A stretch of DNA of 64,000 nucleotides from Saprospiraceae bacterium (GTDB taxonomy: Bacteria; Bacteroidota; Bacteroidia; Chitinophagales; Saprospiraceae), in the NCBI GenBank assembly GCA_016714765.1, contig JADKCF010000014.1:61922-125921 (forward strand). The letters run 5' to 3'. Shown here one piece after another: positions 9,970 to 17,513 of this stretch. Below the pieces are notes generated by a model that saw only the letters and a program-made list of their open reading frames with translations, had not been told where the DNA came from and did not search any database. Both the position numbers and the translations under genes were made by a program. How positions within the stretch are numbered: the stretch's first letter is position 1; each line of letters opens with the position of its first letter.

Positions 9970-10476
9970 ATGGAAAGTCTTATGGAAATTTTGAAATATA
10001 CGATCCCTGCAGTGATTGTTTTTGATACAGTTTATTTTCTGTTTCGTAATTTTCTGAATCAGCAGTATCAGATGGAAGCACTAAAATACAGACAAACATT
10101 GGGCAAGGATATCATTCCCCTAAAGCTGCAAGCGTATGAGAGGCTGATGATGTTATGTGAAAGAATATCTTTGGATAACCTTACTTTCAGATTGCTGCAT
10201 GCAGATATGGGGAGTACCGAGCTAAGGAATGCTATGCTGATAGCTATTCAGCAAGAGTATGAGCATAACATTACGCAGCAGGTGTACGTTAGTGAAAATC
10301 TTTGGAAAATCATTCAGCTTGCAAAAGAACAAATGCAGGAACATATATCTTCAGCTGAAGGTAAAACTACAGCAGAGTTAATTCATAATATTCGGCAGTC
10401 TATTGCTGAGGTAAAAGCTAACCCGGTGGCTTTCGCAAAATCAGCCGTACGTAATGAAGCTGAATTGCTAATGTAA
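9970..10476 (+). CDS. Conserved hypothetical membrane-anchored protein
   Basis: The 168-residue protein has one N-terminal hydrophobic helix (about 10-27) and a helical, mostly polar remainder containing IPLKLQAYERLMMLCERI and an EYEHN motif. I recognise it as a protein conserved across Bacteroidota with no assigned function; proteins of this type sit beside 5'-nucleotidase genes here and may be tail-out cytoplasmic helices. It precedes the split 5'-nucleotidase pair by only 3 bases, so the three genes probably form one transcript. A functional link to nucleotide salvage is possible but not shown. Confidence 0.7.
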   Translation: MESLMEILKYTIPAVIVFDTVYFLFRNFLNQQYQMEALKYRQTLGKDIIPLKLQAYERLMMLCERISLDNLTFRLLHADMGSTELRNAMLIAIQQEYEHNITQQVYVSENLWKIIQLAKEQMQEHISSAEGKTTAELIHNIRQSIAEVKANPVAFAKSAVRNEAELLM

Positions 10477-10479
10477 TAA

Positions 10480-11235
10480 ATGAAAAATCAAAAGATGAAA
10501 ATTAAAATCATTTTTCTGCTATTGGTGATCGTCCAGGTATCCTGTAGCAAACAATATCACCTGGCTGATATCCAAAGCAGAGGTTACAGAATAGAAAAAG
10601 CATCTTATCCTGTGGATGTAAAAGTGGCCACTATAATAGAGCCCTATAAACTTAAACTAGACGAGACCATGAACGTTGTAATAGGATATTGCGAACAAGA
10701 ACTCACCAAAGGAAAGCCATCATCCAGCCTCACTAATTGGTTTGCTGATGCCTTGCTGGATGAATCGCAAAAGCTGGTATCAGACAAACTGGATTTTGCT
10801 GTTCAGAATTATGGCGGTATACGTGTGCCATTCCTAACGAAAGGGGACGTCACAGTAGGTAAAATATACGAGCTGATGCCGTTTGACAACATTATGTATA
10901 TTCAAGAGCTCAAAGGAAGTATTGTTCAGCAGTTTTTTGATAAAATGGCTGAATCAGGTGGTTGGCCAATAAGTCATACTGTCAGTTTTGATATAGCGTA
11001 TGGTAAGGCATCCAATATCCTTATCAATGGCATACCTTTGGATACCAACAGAATTTATAATGCAGCCATTCCAGATTATATTGCCAATGGTGGAGATAAT
11101 ATGACATTTCTGAAAGATGCCAAAACGAATAACACGGGAGCATTATTGCGGGATATGCTCATCAGTCATGTAAAAGGGCTGACTGCCAAGGGCAAAAATA
11201 TTACTGCTAATCAAGAAAAAAGGATCAAAGATTAA
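10480..11235 (+). CDS. Lipoprotein with 5'-nucleotidase C-terminal domain
   Basis: The 251-residue product carries a lipoprotein signal ending in VQVSC. The rest is the C-terminal substrate-binding domain of UshA-type 5'-nucleotidases, visible in SLTNWFADALL, FAVQNYGGIRVPF, GKIYELMPFDN and the late YIANGGDNM segment. That domain binds the nucleotide base and ribose, but it has no metal site and cannot hydrolyse alone. The next gene, 2 bases downstream, encodes the missing metallophosphoesterase domain. In classical UshA the two domains are one chain in the opposite order. The pair therefore looks like a split nucleotidase assembled in the periplasm, an arrangement seen in other Bacteroidota. 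Confidence 0.88.
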   Translation: MKNQKMKIKIIFLLLVIVQVSCSKQYHLADIQSRGYRIEKASYPVDVKVATIIEPYKLKLDETMNVVIGYCEQELTKGKPSSSLTNWFADALLDESQKLVSDKLDFAVQNYGGIRVPFLTKGDVTVGKIYELMPFDNIMYIQELKGSIVQQFFDKMAESGGWPISHTVSFDIAYGKASNILINGIPLDTNRIYNAAIPDYIANGGDNMTFLKDAKTNNTGALLRDMLISHVKGLTAKGKNITANQEKRIKD

Positions 11236-11237
11236 TC

Positions 11238-12164
11238 ATGGATAGAAGAACGTTTTTAAGAAATACAACTTACTCAGGACTATTGCTGACGACGGGAGCT
11301 TATCCCATACTGGCATCTTCATCTTCACCGGAAATCACAAGGCTAACCATACTGCACACCAATGATGTACATAGTCGAATCGAACCATTTCCTATGGACG
11401 GCAGCAAAAATGAAGGTTTGGGAGGAGTAGCGAAAAGAGCTACACTGATCAAAAGAATTCGGGAGGAACAATCACATGTTTTACTACTCGATGCAGGTGA
11501 TATATTTCAGGGGACACCATACTTTAATTTTTTCGGAGGTGAACTGGAACTAAAGTTGATGTCAGAAATGGGGTATGATGCGGCTACCATAGGTAATCAT
11601 GACTTTGACGGAGGCATGGACGGCCTGGAAAGACAACTTATACATGCCAATTTCCCTCTTCTTGTTACCAACTATGATTTTGAAAATACAGTTTTGAAAG
11701 GTAAGACCAAACCCTATAAAATCTTCGTCAAAGGCGGTGTGAAAGTTGGGGTTTTTGGTGTAGGTATAGAACTAAAAGGCCTGGTACCTCAGTCATTATA
11801 TAAAGATACGGTCTATTCAGACCCTATAGCCGCAGCAGAAAAGTATGCTAAAATATTGAGGCATGAGGAAAAGTGTGATTACGTAATATGTCTTTCACAC
11901 CTGGGTTATAAATATAATGAAGATAAAGTGTCTGACAGGATACTTGCTCAGAATACAACTGACATAGACTTGATCATAGGGGGTCACACTCATACATTCT
12001 TAAAAGAGCCGGAGAGGCTTTCTAACAAGGCAGGAAAACCTGTTTTAATCAATCAGGTAGGCTGGGCAGGCATAGTGTTAGGTAGATTGGACGTCTTTTT
12101 TGAAAGGAATAAAAAAGGAACTTGTATCAGCTGTAAAAATATACTTGTAGGTGCTTCTACATAA
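11238..12164 (+). CDS. Metallophosphoesterase, 5'-nucleotidase N-terminal domain, exported
   Basis: The 308-residue protein has a twin-arginine-like leader (MDRRTFLRN followed by a hydrophobic stretch). It then shows all the metal-binding motifs of calcineurin-type 5'-nucleotidases in order: HTNDVHSR, LDAGDIFQGTPYF, TIGNHDFD, LSHLGY and GGHTHTF. It should hydrolyse nucleotides or related phosphoesters outside the cytoplasm using two metal ions. It lacks the C-terminal base-binding domain, which is encoded by the gene just upstream. The folded metal-loaded state fits Tat export, although the leader is only a moderate match. Start ATG lies 2 bases after the preceding stop. Confidence 0.9.
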   Translation: MDRRTFLRNTTYSGLLLTTGAYPILASSSSPEITRLTILHTNDVHSRIEPFPMDGSKNEGLGGVAKRATLIKRIREEQSHVLLLDAGDIFQGTPYFNFFGGELELKLMSEMGYDAATIGNHDFDGGMDGLERQLIHANFPLLVTNYDFENTVLKGKTKPYKIFVKGGVKVGVFGVGIELKGLVPQSLYKDTVYSDPIAAAEKYAKILRHEEKCDYVICLSHLGYKYNEDKVSDRILAQNTTDIDLIIGGHTHTFLKEPERLSNKAGKPVLINQVGWAGIVLGRLDVFFERNKKGTCISCKNILVGAST

Positions 12165-12459
12165 TAAATGAGTTCCTAATGGTTTATATATATTTATTAT
12201 ATACAATATATAAAAAATTGATTATTAATATATATTATATATTGGGTGGTATAAAAACCATAAAATATTGAATTTACTCATAACAAAAATAAATATATAA
12301 AAATTATACTGATTTAGCTTTTTTATCTTTGAAAAAAGTATCACTTTTGCACCACTCCCGAGATTGCGATCCTTTTTAATTAAGATGGATTTGACTGACC
12401 GATTGTTTCCAAATTCCGGTGGGAAGGATTTATTTTTATTAATTTTTTTATTTACAATT
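12165..12459. other. AT-rich intergenic region upstream of dnaA
   Basis: This stretch is made almost entirely of A and T between 12180 and 12310. It contains an inverted repeat, CAATATATAA near 12213 and TTATATATTG near 12236, and a good Bacteroidota -7 element TATCTTTG at 12324-12331 without a clear -33 element. Such a region could be the dnaA promoter or a DNA-unwinding element. I found no cluster of DnaA boxes (TTATCCACA-like) in it, so an origin is not supported. An in-frame extension of dnaA back to 12364 has no protein-like character and is left out. Confidence 0.4.
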
Positions 12460-13872
12460 ATGATAAAGGATCATCTGCTTGTCTGGAACAACTGTCTCAA
12501 CATAATAAGGAAAAGTATAGATGGACAACCTTTTAAAACTTGGTTTGCACCGATAAAGCCGGTTAAGCTAAGTGAAGATGTTTTGACCATTCAGGTGCCA
12601 AATAAGTTTTTTTATGAGTGGCTGGAGGAACACTATGTAGATATCCTCAGAAAAGCTGTGAAGAAAGAACTAGGGCATAACGGAAGCCTTGAGTATCATA
12701 TCATGGTAGAAAACCACAGGCAGATTGGTACAACATCACCTGAACCTTCTTTACCACACAGCACTAAAGCCAAGGTTGAAGAAAATAAGTTTTTAAACCC
12801 TTTTGTTATTCCGGGTATTCGGAAGATCAAAATTGATACACAACTCAATCAGAATTACACCTTTGATAATTTTGTGTTGGGTGATTGTAATAAATTTCCA
12901 GGATCGGCAGGAGCAGCTATTGCCAAAAAACCGGGAGGAACAGCCTTTAACCCATTAGTGATATATGGAGATGTTGGCTTAGGTAAGACCCACCTCTCTC
13001 AAGCTATAGGAAATGAGATTCAGGTAAAATTTCCTGAAAAGCAGGTTCTGTATGTGACCACTGAAAAATTTACGAATCAGGTCATACAGGCGATAAAGAG
13101 TCACAGCGTAAATGACTTTATGAATTTTTATCAGATGATCGAAGTACTGATAATAGATGATATTCAGTTTCTGTCCAACAGGCCTAAAACGCAAGAAATA
13201 TTTTTTAATATATTCAATCAACTTCATCAATCCGGAAAACAAATAATTCTTACATCTGACAGGGCTCCCAAGGATTTGGTAGATGTAGACGAAAGACTCA
13301 TATCCAGATTTAAATGGGGCTTAGTGGCTGACCTAAAAGTGCCAGATTTTGAGACCAGATTAAAAATACTGGATAAGAAAATGGAGCATGAGAATCTGAC
13401 ACTTTCTGTTGAATTGAAGGAATATATTTGCGCTCATATCAAAAATAATATCAGAGAGTTGGAAGGAGTGATTATTTCCCTTGTAGCTCAGTCTACTTTA
13501 AATAAGAGAGTCATAGATATGAAACTCGTGAAGGATGTGATTAGACAGTTTGTTTCACAGGTTGACAGAGAAGTTTCAGTAGAAAATATCAAGTTGCTAG
13601 TAGCTAAACATTTTGATGTGCCAGTAGAGAAGTTGCAGGCGAAGACAAGAATGAGAGATGTCGTCATAGCAAGGCAATTGTCAATGTATCTTGCCAAAAA
13701 TTATACAAACAGCTCTTTGAAAACCATAGGTGATTCATTCGGAGGTCGGGATCACAGTACAGTCATTCATTCTCTCAAAACCGTACAGGATATGATAGAT
13801 ACAGATATGCTGTTTAAAGACAAAGTAAACGCTCTTGTAAAAAAAGTCCAGACCACCATGATCAATGCTTAG
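12460..13872 (+). CDS. dnaA: Chromosomal replication initiator protein DnaA
   Basis: DnaA is the AAA+ ATPase that binds and opens the replication origin. The 470-residue protein has the expected four domains. Domain I contains FKTWFAPIKPV. After a variable linker, domain III has Walker A GDVGLGKTH (about 170-178), Walker B VLIIDDIQFL and the arginine-bearing segment DERLISRFKWG. Domain IV ends with GGRDHSTVIHSLKTV, the signature that contacts DnaA boxes. The segment FPGSAGAAIAKKPGG before Walker A differs slightly from the common FARSAG form. The ATG at 12460 gives a normal N-terminus; an earlier in-frame ATG at 12364 would add an unlikely hydrophobic tail. A TATCTTTG -7 box lies upstream at 12324. 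Confidence 0.96.
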   Translation: MIKDHLLVWNNCLNIIRKSIDGQPFKTWFAPIKPVKLSEDVLTIQVPNKFFYEWLEEHYVDILRKAVKKELGHNGSLEYHIMVENHRQIGTTSPEPSLPHSTKAKVEENKFLNPFVIPGIRKIKIDTQLNQNYTFDNFVLGDCNKFPGSAGAAIAKKPGGTAFNPLVIYGDVGLGKTHLSQAIGNEIQVKFPEKQVLYVTTEKFTNQVIQAIKSHSVNDFMNFYQMIEVLIIDDIQFLSNRPKTQEIFFNIFNQLHQSGKQIILTSDRAPKDLVDVDERLISRFKWGLVADLKVPDFETRLKILDKKMEHENLTLSVELKEYICAHIKNNIRELEGVIISLVAQSTLNKRVIDMKLVKDVIRQFVSQVDREVSVENIKLLVAKHFDVPVEKLQAKTRMRDVVIARQLSMYLAKNYTNSSLKTIGDSFGGRDHSTVIHSLKTVQDMIDTDMLFKDKVNALVKKVQTTMINA

Positions 13873-13965
13873 CATTTTTGTGAAAAATATAATTTTAATT
13901 CTATTATTTCGTTTGATTTGATAATAATTATATCTTTGCGGCTTATTTAAACATTGATTTCAGTT

Positions 13966-14433
13966 ATGAAAAACTTGTTTGTTATTATTATTCTTATTGC
14001 ATCAATTTCCGGATGTAAAAACACTGACGGTTACACAGTAAAAGAAGGAGAATTGACATGGTTGACAATAGAGCAGGCAAGCAAAATCGGTAGTGGCAGC
14101 AACAATAAAAAGTTTTTAGTAGATGTTTATACTGATTGGTGTGGATGGTGTAAGGTAATGGATAAGAAGACTTTTACTGACCCTACACTTATCAAATATC
14201 TGAATGAAAACTTTCATGTAGTAAAGTTTAATGCTGAACAGAAAGAAAATGTAGAATATCGAGGTAAAACTTACAAATGGGAAGCCATGGGTAGAAACGG
14301 TATAAATGCCTGGGAATCGAGTTGTTGCAGGGGACGTATGAGTTATCCGACATTGGTATATCTCAATGAAAAACTGGAACGCATCACCATATCTCCGGGT
14401 TATAAGGAACCGGGGCAACTGATGTCAGAATGA
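13966..14433 (+). CDS. Thioredoxin-like lipoprotein with probable local frame error
   Basis: The product of about 155 residues has a lipobox (ASISGC) and a thioredoxin-fold domain with the redox motif WCGWCK, so it is probably a membrane-anchored periplasmic thiol-disulfide protein. The middle reads NAWESSCCRGRMSYPT, while relatives have a helix like NxLAxELLxGKMSYPS. Reading one frame over across 14309-14330 gives LGIELLQG before returning to RMSYPT, so a missing base near 14308 and an extra G in the G4 run near 14330 probably cancel each other. The protein also ends abruptly after QLMSE. The ATG at 13966 is preferred; a -7 box TATCTTTG lies at 13931-13938. Confidence 0.75.
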   Translation: MKNLFVIIILIASISGCKNTDGYTVKEGELTWLTIEQASKIGSGSNNKKFLVDVYTDWCGWCKVMDKKTFTDPTLIKYLNENFHVVKFNAEQKENVEYRGKTYKWEAMGRNGINAWESSCCRGRMSYPTLVYLNEKLERITISPGYKEPGQLMSE

Positions 14434-14455
14434 CAGGCATTATAATATAATCAAA

Positions 14456-14530
14456 GGGATATTAGGTCAGTTGGTTTAGAGCACTACCTTGACAGGGTAG
14501 GGGTCACTGGTTCGAGTCCAGTATGTCTCA
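14456..14530 (+). tRNA. tRNA-Val (GAC anticodon)
   Basis: The sequence folds as a cloverleaf: 7-bp acceptor GGGATAT/ATGTCTC with two wobble pairs, anticodon stem CTACC/GGTAG around loop TTGACAG giving anticodon GAC, and perfect T stem ACTGG/CCAGT around TTCGAGT. The discriminator is A. The D arm is unusual: GGTC faces GAGC, leaving a G-G mismatch where a C-G pair is normal, and the D loop GGTTTAGAG has one more T than the usual GGTTAGAG. These could be base-call errors like those in nearby genes. CCA is not encoded. Confidence 0.88.
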
Positions 14531-14586
14531 CATATTTTTCAGTCCCGACAGATTAAAAATATTAATCAAATAATTTATTGATAATT

Positions 14587-14617
14587 TTTGGTTTTTAAAG
14601 GGATAGAATTATCTTTG
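14587..14617 (+). promoter_or_regulatory. Bacteroidota-type promoter for tRNA-Ser
   Basis: TTTG at 14587-14590 and TATCTTTG at 14610-14617 are separated by exactly 19 bases, matching the primary sigma factor consensus TTTG-N19-TAnnTTTG of Bacteroidota. The start of transcription should fall about 60 bases before tRNA-Ser, which is the next gene, and tRNA-Pro would be on the same transcript. Confidence 0.8.
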
Positions 14618-14681
14618 CGTCGCTTTAAAAGAAAAGTCCTGTTAATGGAAATATTTTATAGGTAAATATAAAAATATTCAT

Positions 14682-14768
14682 GGTGGGGTGGGTGAGTGGC
14701 TTAAACCAACAGTTTGCTAAACTGTCGTACTGGAAACGGTACCGGGGGTTCGAATCCCCCCTCCACCG
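14682..14768 (+). tRNA. tRNA-Ser (GCT anticodon)
   Basis: An 87-base class II tRNA with acceptor GGTGGGG/CTCCACC, D arm GTGAGTGGCTTAAACCA, anticodon stem ACAGT/ACTGT around TTGCTAA giving GCT, a long variable arm (TCGTACTGGAAACGGTACC) and T arm GGGGG-TTCGAAT-CCCCC. The discriminator base is G, as usual for tRNA-Ser. It decodes AGC and AGU. The terminal CCA is not encoded. Confidence 0.95.
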
Positions 14769-14793
14769 CTCTTCCGGCAGATGAAAATAAATT

Positions 14794-14868
14794 CGGGGCG
14801 TAGCGCAGTCCGGTTAGCGTACCTGGTTTGGGACCAGGGGGTCGCAGGTTCGAATCCTGCCGCCCCGA
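14794..14868 (+). tRNA. tRNA-Pro (TGG anticodon)
   Basis: A 75-base cloverleaf with acceptor CGGGGCG/CGCCCCG, D stem GCGC/GCGT, anticodon stem CCTGG/CCAGG around TTTGGGA giving anticodon TGG, and T stem GCAGG/CCTGC around TTCGAAT. The C1 acceptor start and A73 fit tRNA-Pro. It lies 25 bases after tRNA-Ser and is followed at once by a terminator hairpin, so the two are likely one transcript. Confidence 0.95.
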
Positions 14869-14873
14869 CACAA

Positions 14874-14911
14874 ATGGAGTTCAAATGAAAATTTGAGCTC
14901 CATTTTTTTTT
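14874..14911 (+). terminator. Intrinsic terminator after tRNA-Pro
   Basis: AATGGAGTTCAAAT and ATTTGAGCTCCATT form a stem of about 14 pairs with one wobble and a three-base loop, followed by a run of nine T residues. It closes the tRNA transcription unit. Confidence 0.88.
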
Positions 14912-15014
14912 GAGTTAAATTGGAATTATCTATTTTTATTTATTGATATTGCACTTTTAATTATTTCTTTGAGGATTAAAAACAGGAGTTTTGCCCATTA
15001 ATCTAAGATTAAAT

Positions 15015-15950
15015 ATGTTTAACAATCTAATTTTTTTTGATGATTTCATAGAGTTATGGATAAAATTGAAGCAAAGAGGCCTGAGATTTATTTTGAGTAA
15101 ATTTTCATTTGACAATAATTCTCGAACAATTTCGTCTTTTACTGATCATTTCGAACATGCTAATTGGTGGATAATTCCATATCTTAAAGAGCATAGAAAT
15201 TTTTTAATTTCGGGTAATAGTAATATGGAGTATGAACAATATGTTACTGAAAATTATTTTTTCGAATCAAAGAATCGTAATCTCATTTCTTTTGGATGCG
15301 GGGAAGGTAGTCATGAACTAACCTTTGCTAAATTAAATCCCCATCTTAATGTGCTTGGGTACGATATTTCACAATCATTGATTGACAAAGCAAATACAAA
15401 GTCAACTGTCGAAAATATTGACAATGTAAAATTCTATAATAACGACATTTACAAAAATACTCCTTGAGAATGAATCAGTGGATTATTTTCTATTTAATGC
15501 TTCATTACACCATTTAGAGATATAAAAAGGATTGGTAACCAGGAAGTTATTACCAGCTTTGAAAAAGGGAGGATTAGTTATCATTAATGAATATGTTGGC
15601 CCCAACAGGCTAAATTTTCCAAATAGCCAAATTGAGTTTTGCAATAACTGCCTTCGTAGGATACCACAAGAAGATAGGAAAATTTTGCTTTTAAATAAAT
15701 ATAAGACCAGGTGTTATCGAACAGGTAAGTTAAGGATGATTATTTCTGACCCTTCGGAATGTGTTGATTCTGAATCAATTATTTCTGTATTGAAGGATAC
15801 TTTTGTTGAACTAAAATATGTTAGTTTAGGGGGGAATATTTTAGTACCAACACTCAAGCATATAGCTCACCATTTTGTAAACAGACATGAAGAAATCATA
15901 AAAGAGTTGATTCAGAAGGAGGCAGAATATCTGCAAAATCTTATGGCTGT
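15015..15950 (+). pseudogene. Class I methyltransferase, broken (first of two fused remnants)
   Basis: The first frame (15015-15467) carries a SAM-binding loop ISFGCGEGSHE, the second-strand motif VLGYDIS and NNDIY before stopping. Downstream, in a shifted frame, the same protein resumes with ENESVDYFLFNASLHHLE, is interrupted by an in-frame TAA at about 15523, and then gives LLPALKKGGLVIINEYVGPN, the expected post-core strand of such methyltransferases. There are therefore a frameshift near 15462-15466 and either a stop or two cancelling indels near 15515-15530. The C-terminal part continues to roughly 15950, where it runs into sequence of a different methyltransferase. The region is richer in A and T than its neighbours. 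Function before decay is unknown. Confidence 0.7.
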
Positions 15951-16406
15951 GATTACAATGAAGTTACAATTAAGTGGTGCTCTGAAAACATATCAAACGT
16001 TACATTTTTACATAACGATATTGATAAACCTTTGAATTATAAAGATAATCAATTTGATTTTATAATAGGAATTTCAATTTTTACACACCTTTCTGAAGAA
16101 AATCACTTTTTTTGGGTTAATGAATTAAACAGAATAATGAAAAATAATGGTATAGCTATCATTACAACAGCAGGTAATATTTTTAAACAACAAATGACAA
16201 CCAAGGAGGTCGAAGTATTTGAAAATAACCAATTGGTAATTCGTGCCAATGTTATTGAAGGGCATAGAACTTTTGCTGCCTTTCAGCCCAAAGTGTATTT
16301 TGAAAATTTGATATGTGATTATTTTGAGATATTTGAGTATAAACCAGGAATCCAGCAAACATGGGGTTTGGAACAAGATTATTGGGTATTAAAAGTAAAA
16401 AGATAA
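15891..16406 (+). pseudogene. Second class I methyltransferase, N-terminally truncated remnant
   Basis: This frame is open from 15891 and from about 15930 encodes YGCDYNEVTIKWCSENISNV, the end of the second strand and following helix of a SAM methyltransferase. FLHNDIDKPL, then QFDFIIGISIFTHLSEE (core strand plus following helix) and the late strand NNGIAIITTAGN follow in order. The SAM-binding GxGxG loop that should precede it is missing. In its place lies the C-terminal part of the first methyltransferase in another frame. The most direct reading is a deletion or assembly join that removed the end of one gene and the first third of the next. No start codon with a ribosome site is evident. 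Confidence 0.65.
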
Positions 16407-16462
16407 AATGATTACAAACCAAAGGAAGTAGTGCACATGAAAGCTGATTACTCAACTTAAAT

Positions 16463-16499
16463 AAAAAAAGGAGTCCTGCTGTGCAAAACTCCATTTTTA
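16463..16499. terminator. Bidirectional terminator between methyltransferase remnant and etfA
   Basis: AAAAAGGAGT and ACTCCATTTTT pair with one bulged base around a loop of about 14 bases, with A-rich and T-rich flanks. It can serve the convergent transcripts from both sides. Confidence 0.6.
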
Positions 16500-16520
16500 T
16501 TATAATGAATTGATTCTACA

Positions 16521-17481
16521 TCAGATATGTTTAAATCGCTTTATAGCTGCGGTCAGTTTAGGTACTATATCAAAAAGATCACCTACCACACCATAATCGG
16601 CAGCTTTAAAAAACGGAGCCTCAGGATCTTTATTTATGACAACAATCACCTTACTGTTGTTGACTCCTGCCAGATGTTGGATAGCACCAGAAATACCTGC
16701 AGCGATGTATAAATTTGGTCTAATGGCTACCCCTGTTTGACCTACGTGTTCATGATGAGGGCGCCATCCTGAATCAGCCACAGGCCTCGAACAAGCTGTA
16801 GTAGCACCCAGAGCGACAGCCAGGTCTTCTATGATTGCCCAGTTTTCTGGACCTTTCATACCTCTTCCTGCTGACACCACCAATTCAGCTTCAGGCAATG
16901 GCACTATACCTTCAGATGTTTTTCGTTCTACAACTCTCAGATTTGTCTGAACTGTACTGATTGTCAATAATTGAGGAGTAATGCTTTCTGCTACTATTTG
17001 TGGCTGAAGAGTATTTCCCCATCACGGACAATACTTTATTTTGAGTAGTGATATTATATTGTACTATCGCCTTGCCCGAATACACAGATTTGGTTATCAC
17101 AAAGCCATTGCTTACATCAGGAAGAGAGTTGGTGCCTGACACACTTCCTGCCTCCATTTTGATAGCGAGTCTTCCGGTGAGGGCCTTGCCGTTGGCAGTA
17201 TTGGCTAAAATGATGATATTTGCGCCATTTTCTTTAGCGATATCTGCAATCATTTTGCTGTAGACCTGGGCATCGAACTCCTGATTTTCAGAAGCATTGG
17301 CATGAAGCACTTTATTCACACCATATTTTCCAGCAGATCCGGCGTCATTTGCAGCCCCAATAAAAAGCGCTATGGCATCAGTACCCAGAGTTTTAGCCAC
17401 CTGAACTGCGTATGAAGCTACTTCGTAACCTGTTTTCTTAATATGTCCCTTTGGACTTTCTATATATACTAAAACTGACAT
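16521..17481 (-). CDS. etfA: Electron transfer flavoprotein alpha subunit, one frameshift
   Basis: EtfA binds FAD and with EtfB passes electrons from acyl-CoA and other dehydrogenases to the respiratory chain. The N-terminal piece (17481 to about 17015) starts MSVLVYIE and includes the adenine-nucleotide-like fold. The C-terminal piece carries the FAD-binding signature LVVSAGRGMKGPENW and YIAAGISGAIQHLAGV. The frames join at the run TTTCCCC, 17014-17020: removing one base gives GNTLQPQIVAESITPQLLTI between them, so the intact protein would be 319 residues, the usual length. It lies 32 bases after etfB on the same strand. Confidence 0.92.
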
Positions 17482-17513
17482 ATATTTTTGATTGATAAGT
17501 ATTTACAAATATA

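Noticed and set aside
12165..12459. Chromosomal replication origin next to dnaA
   Set aside because: The region is AT-rich, but no cluster of DnaA boxes was seen. Without a GC-skew calculation the claim is not supported.
12364..12459. Earlier start of dnaA at 12364
   Set aside because: It adds a hydrophobic stretch not found in DnaA and lies directly after the promoter-like element; the ATG at 12460 gives the normal N-terminus.
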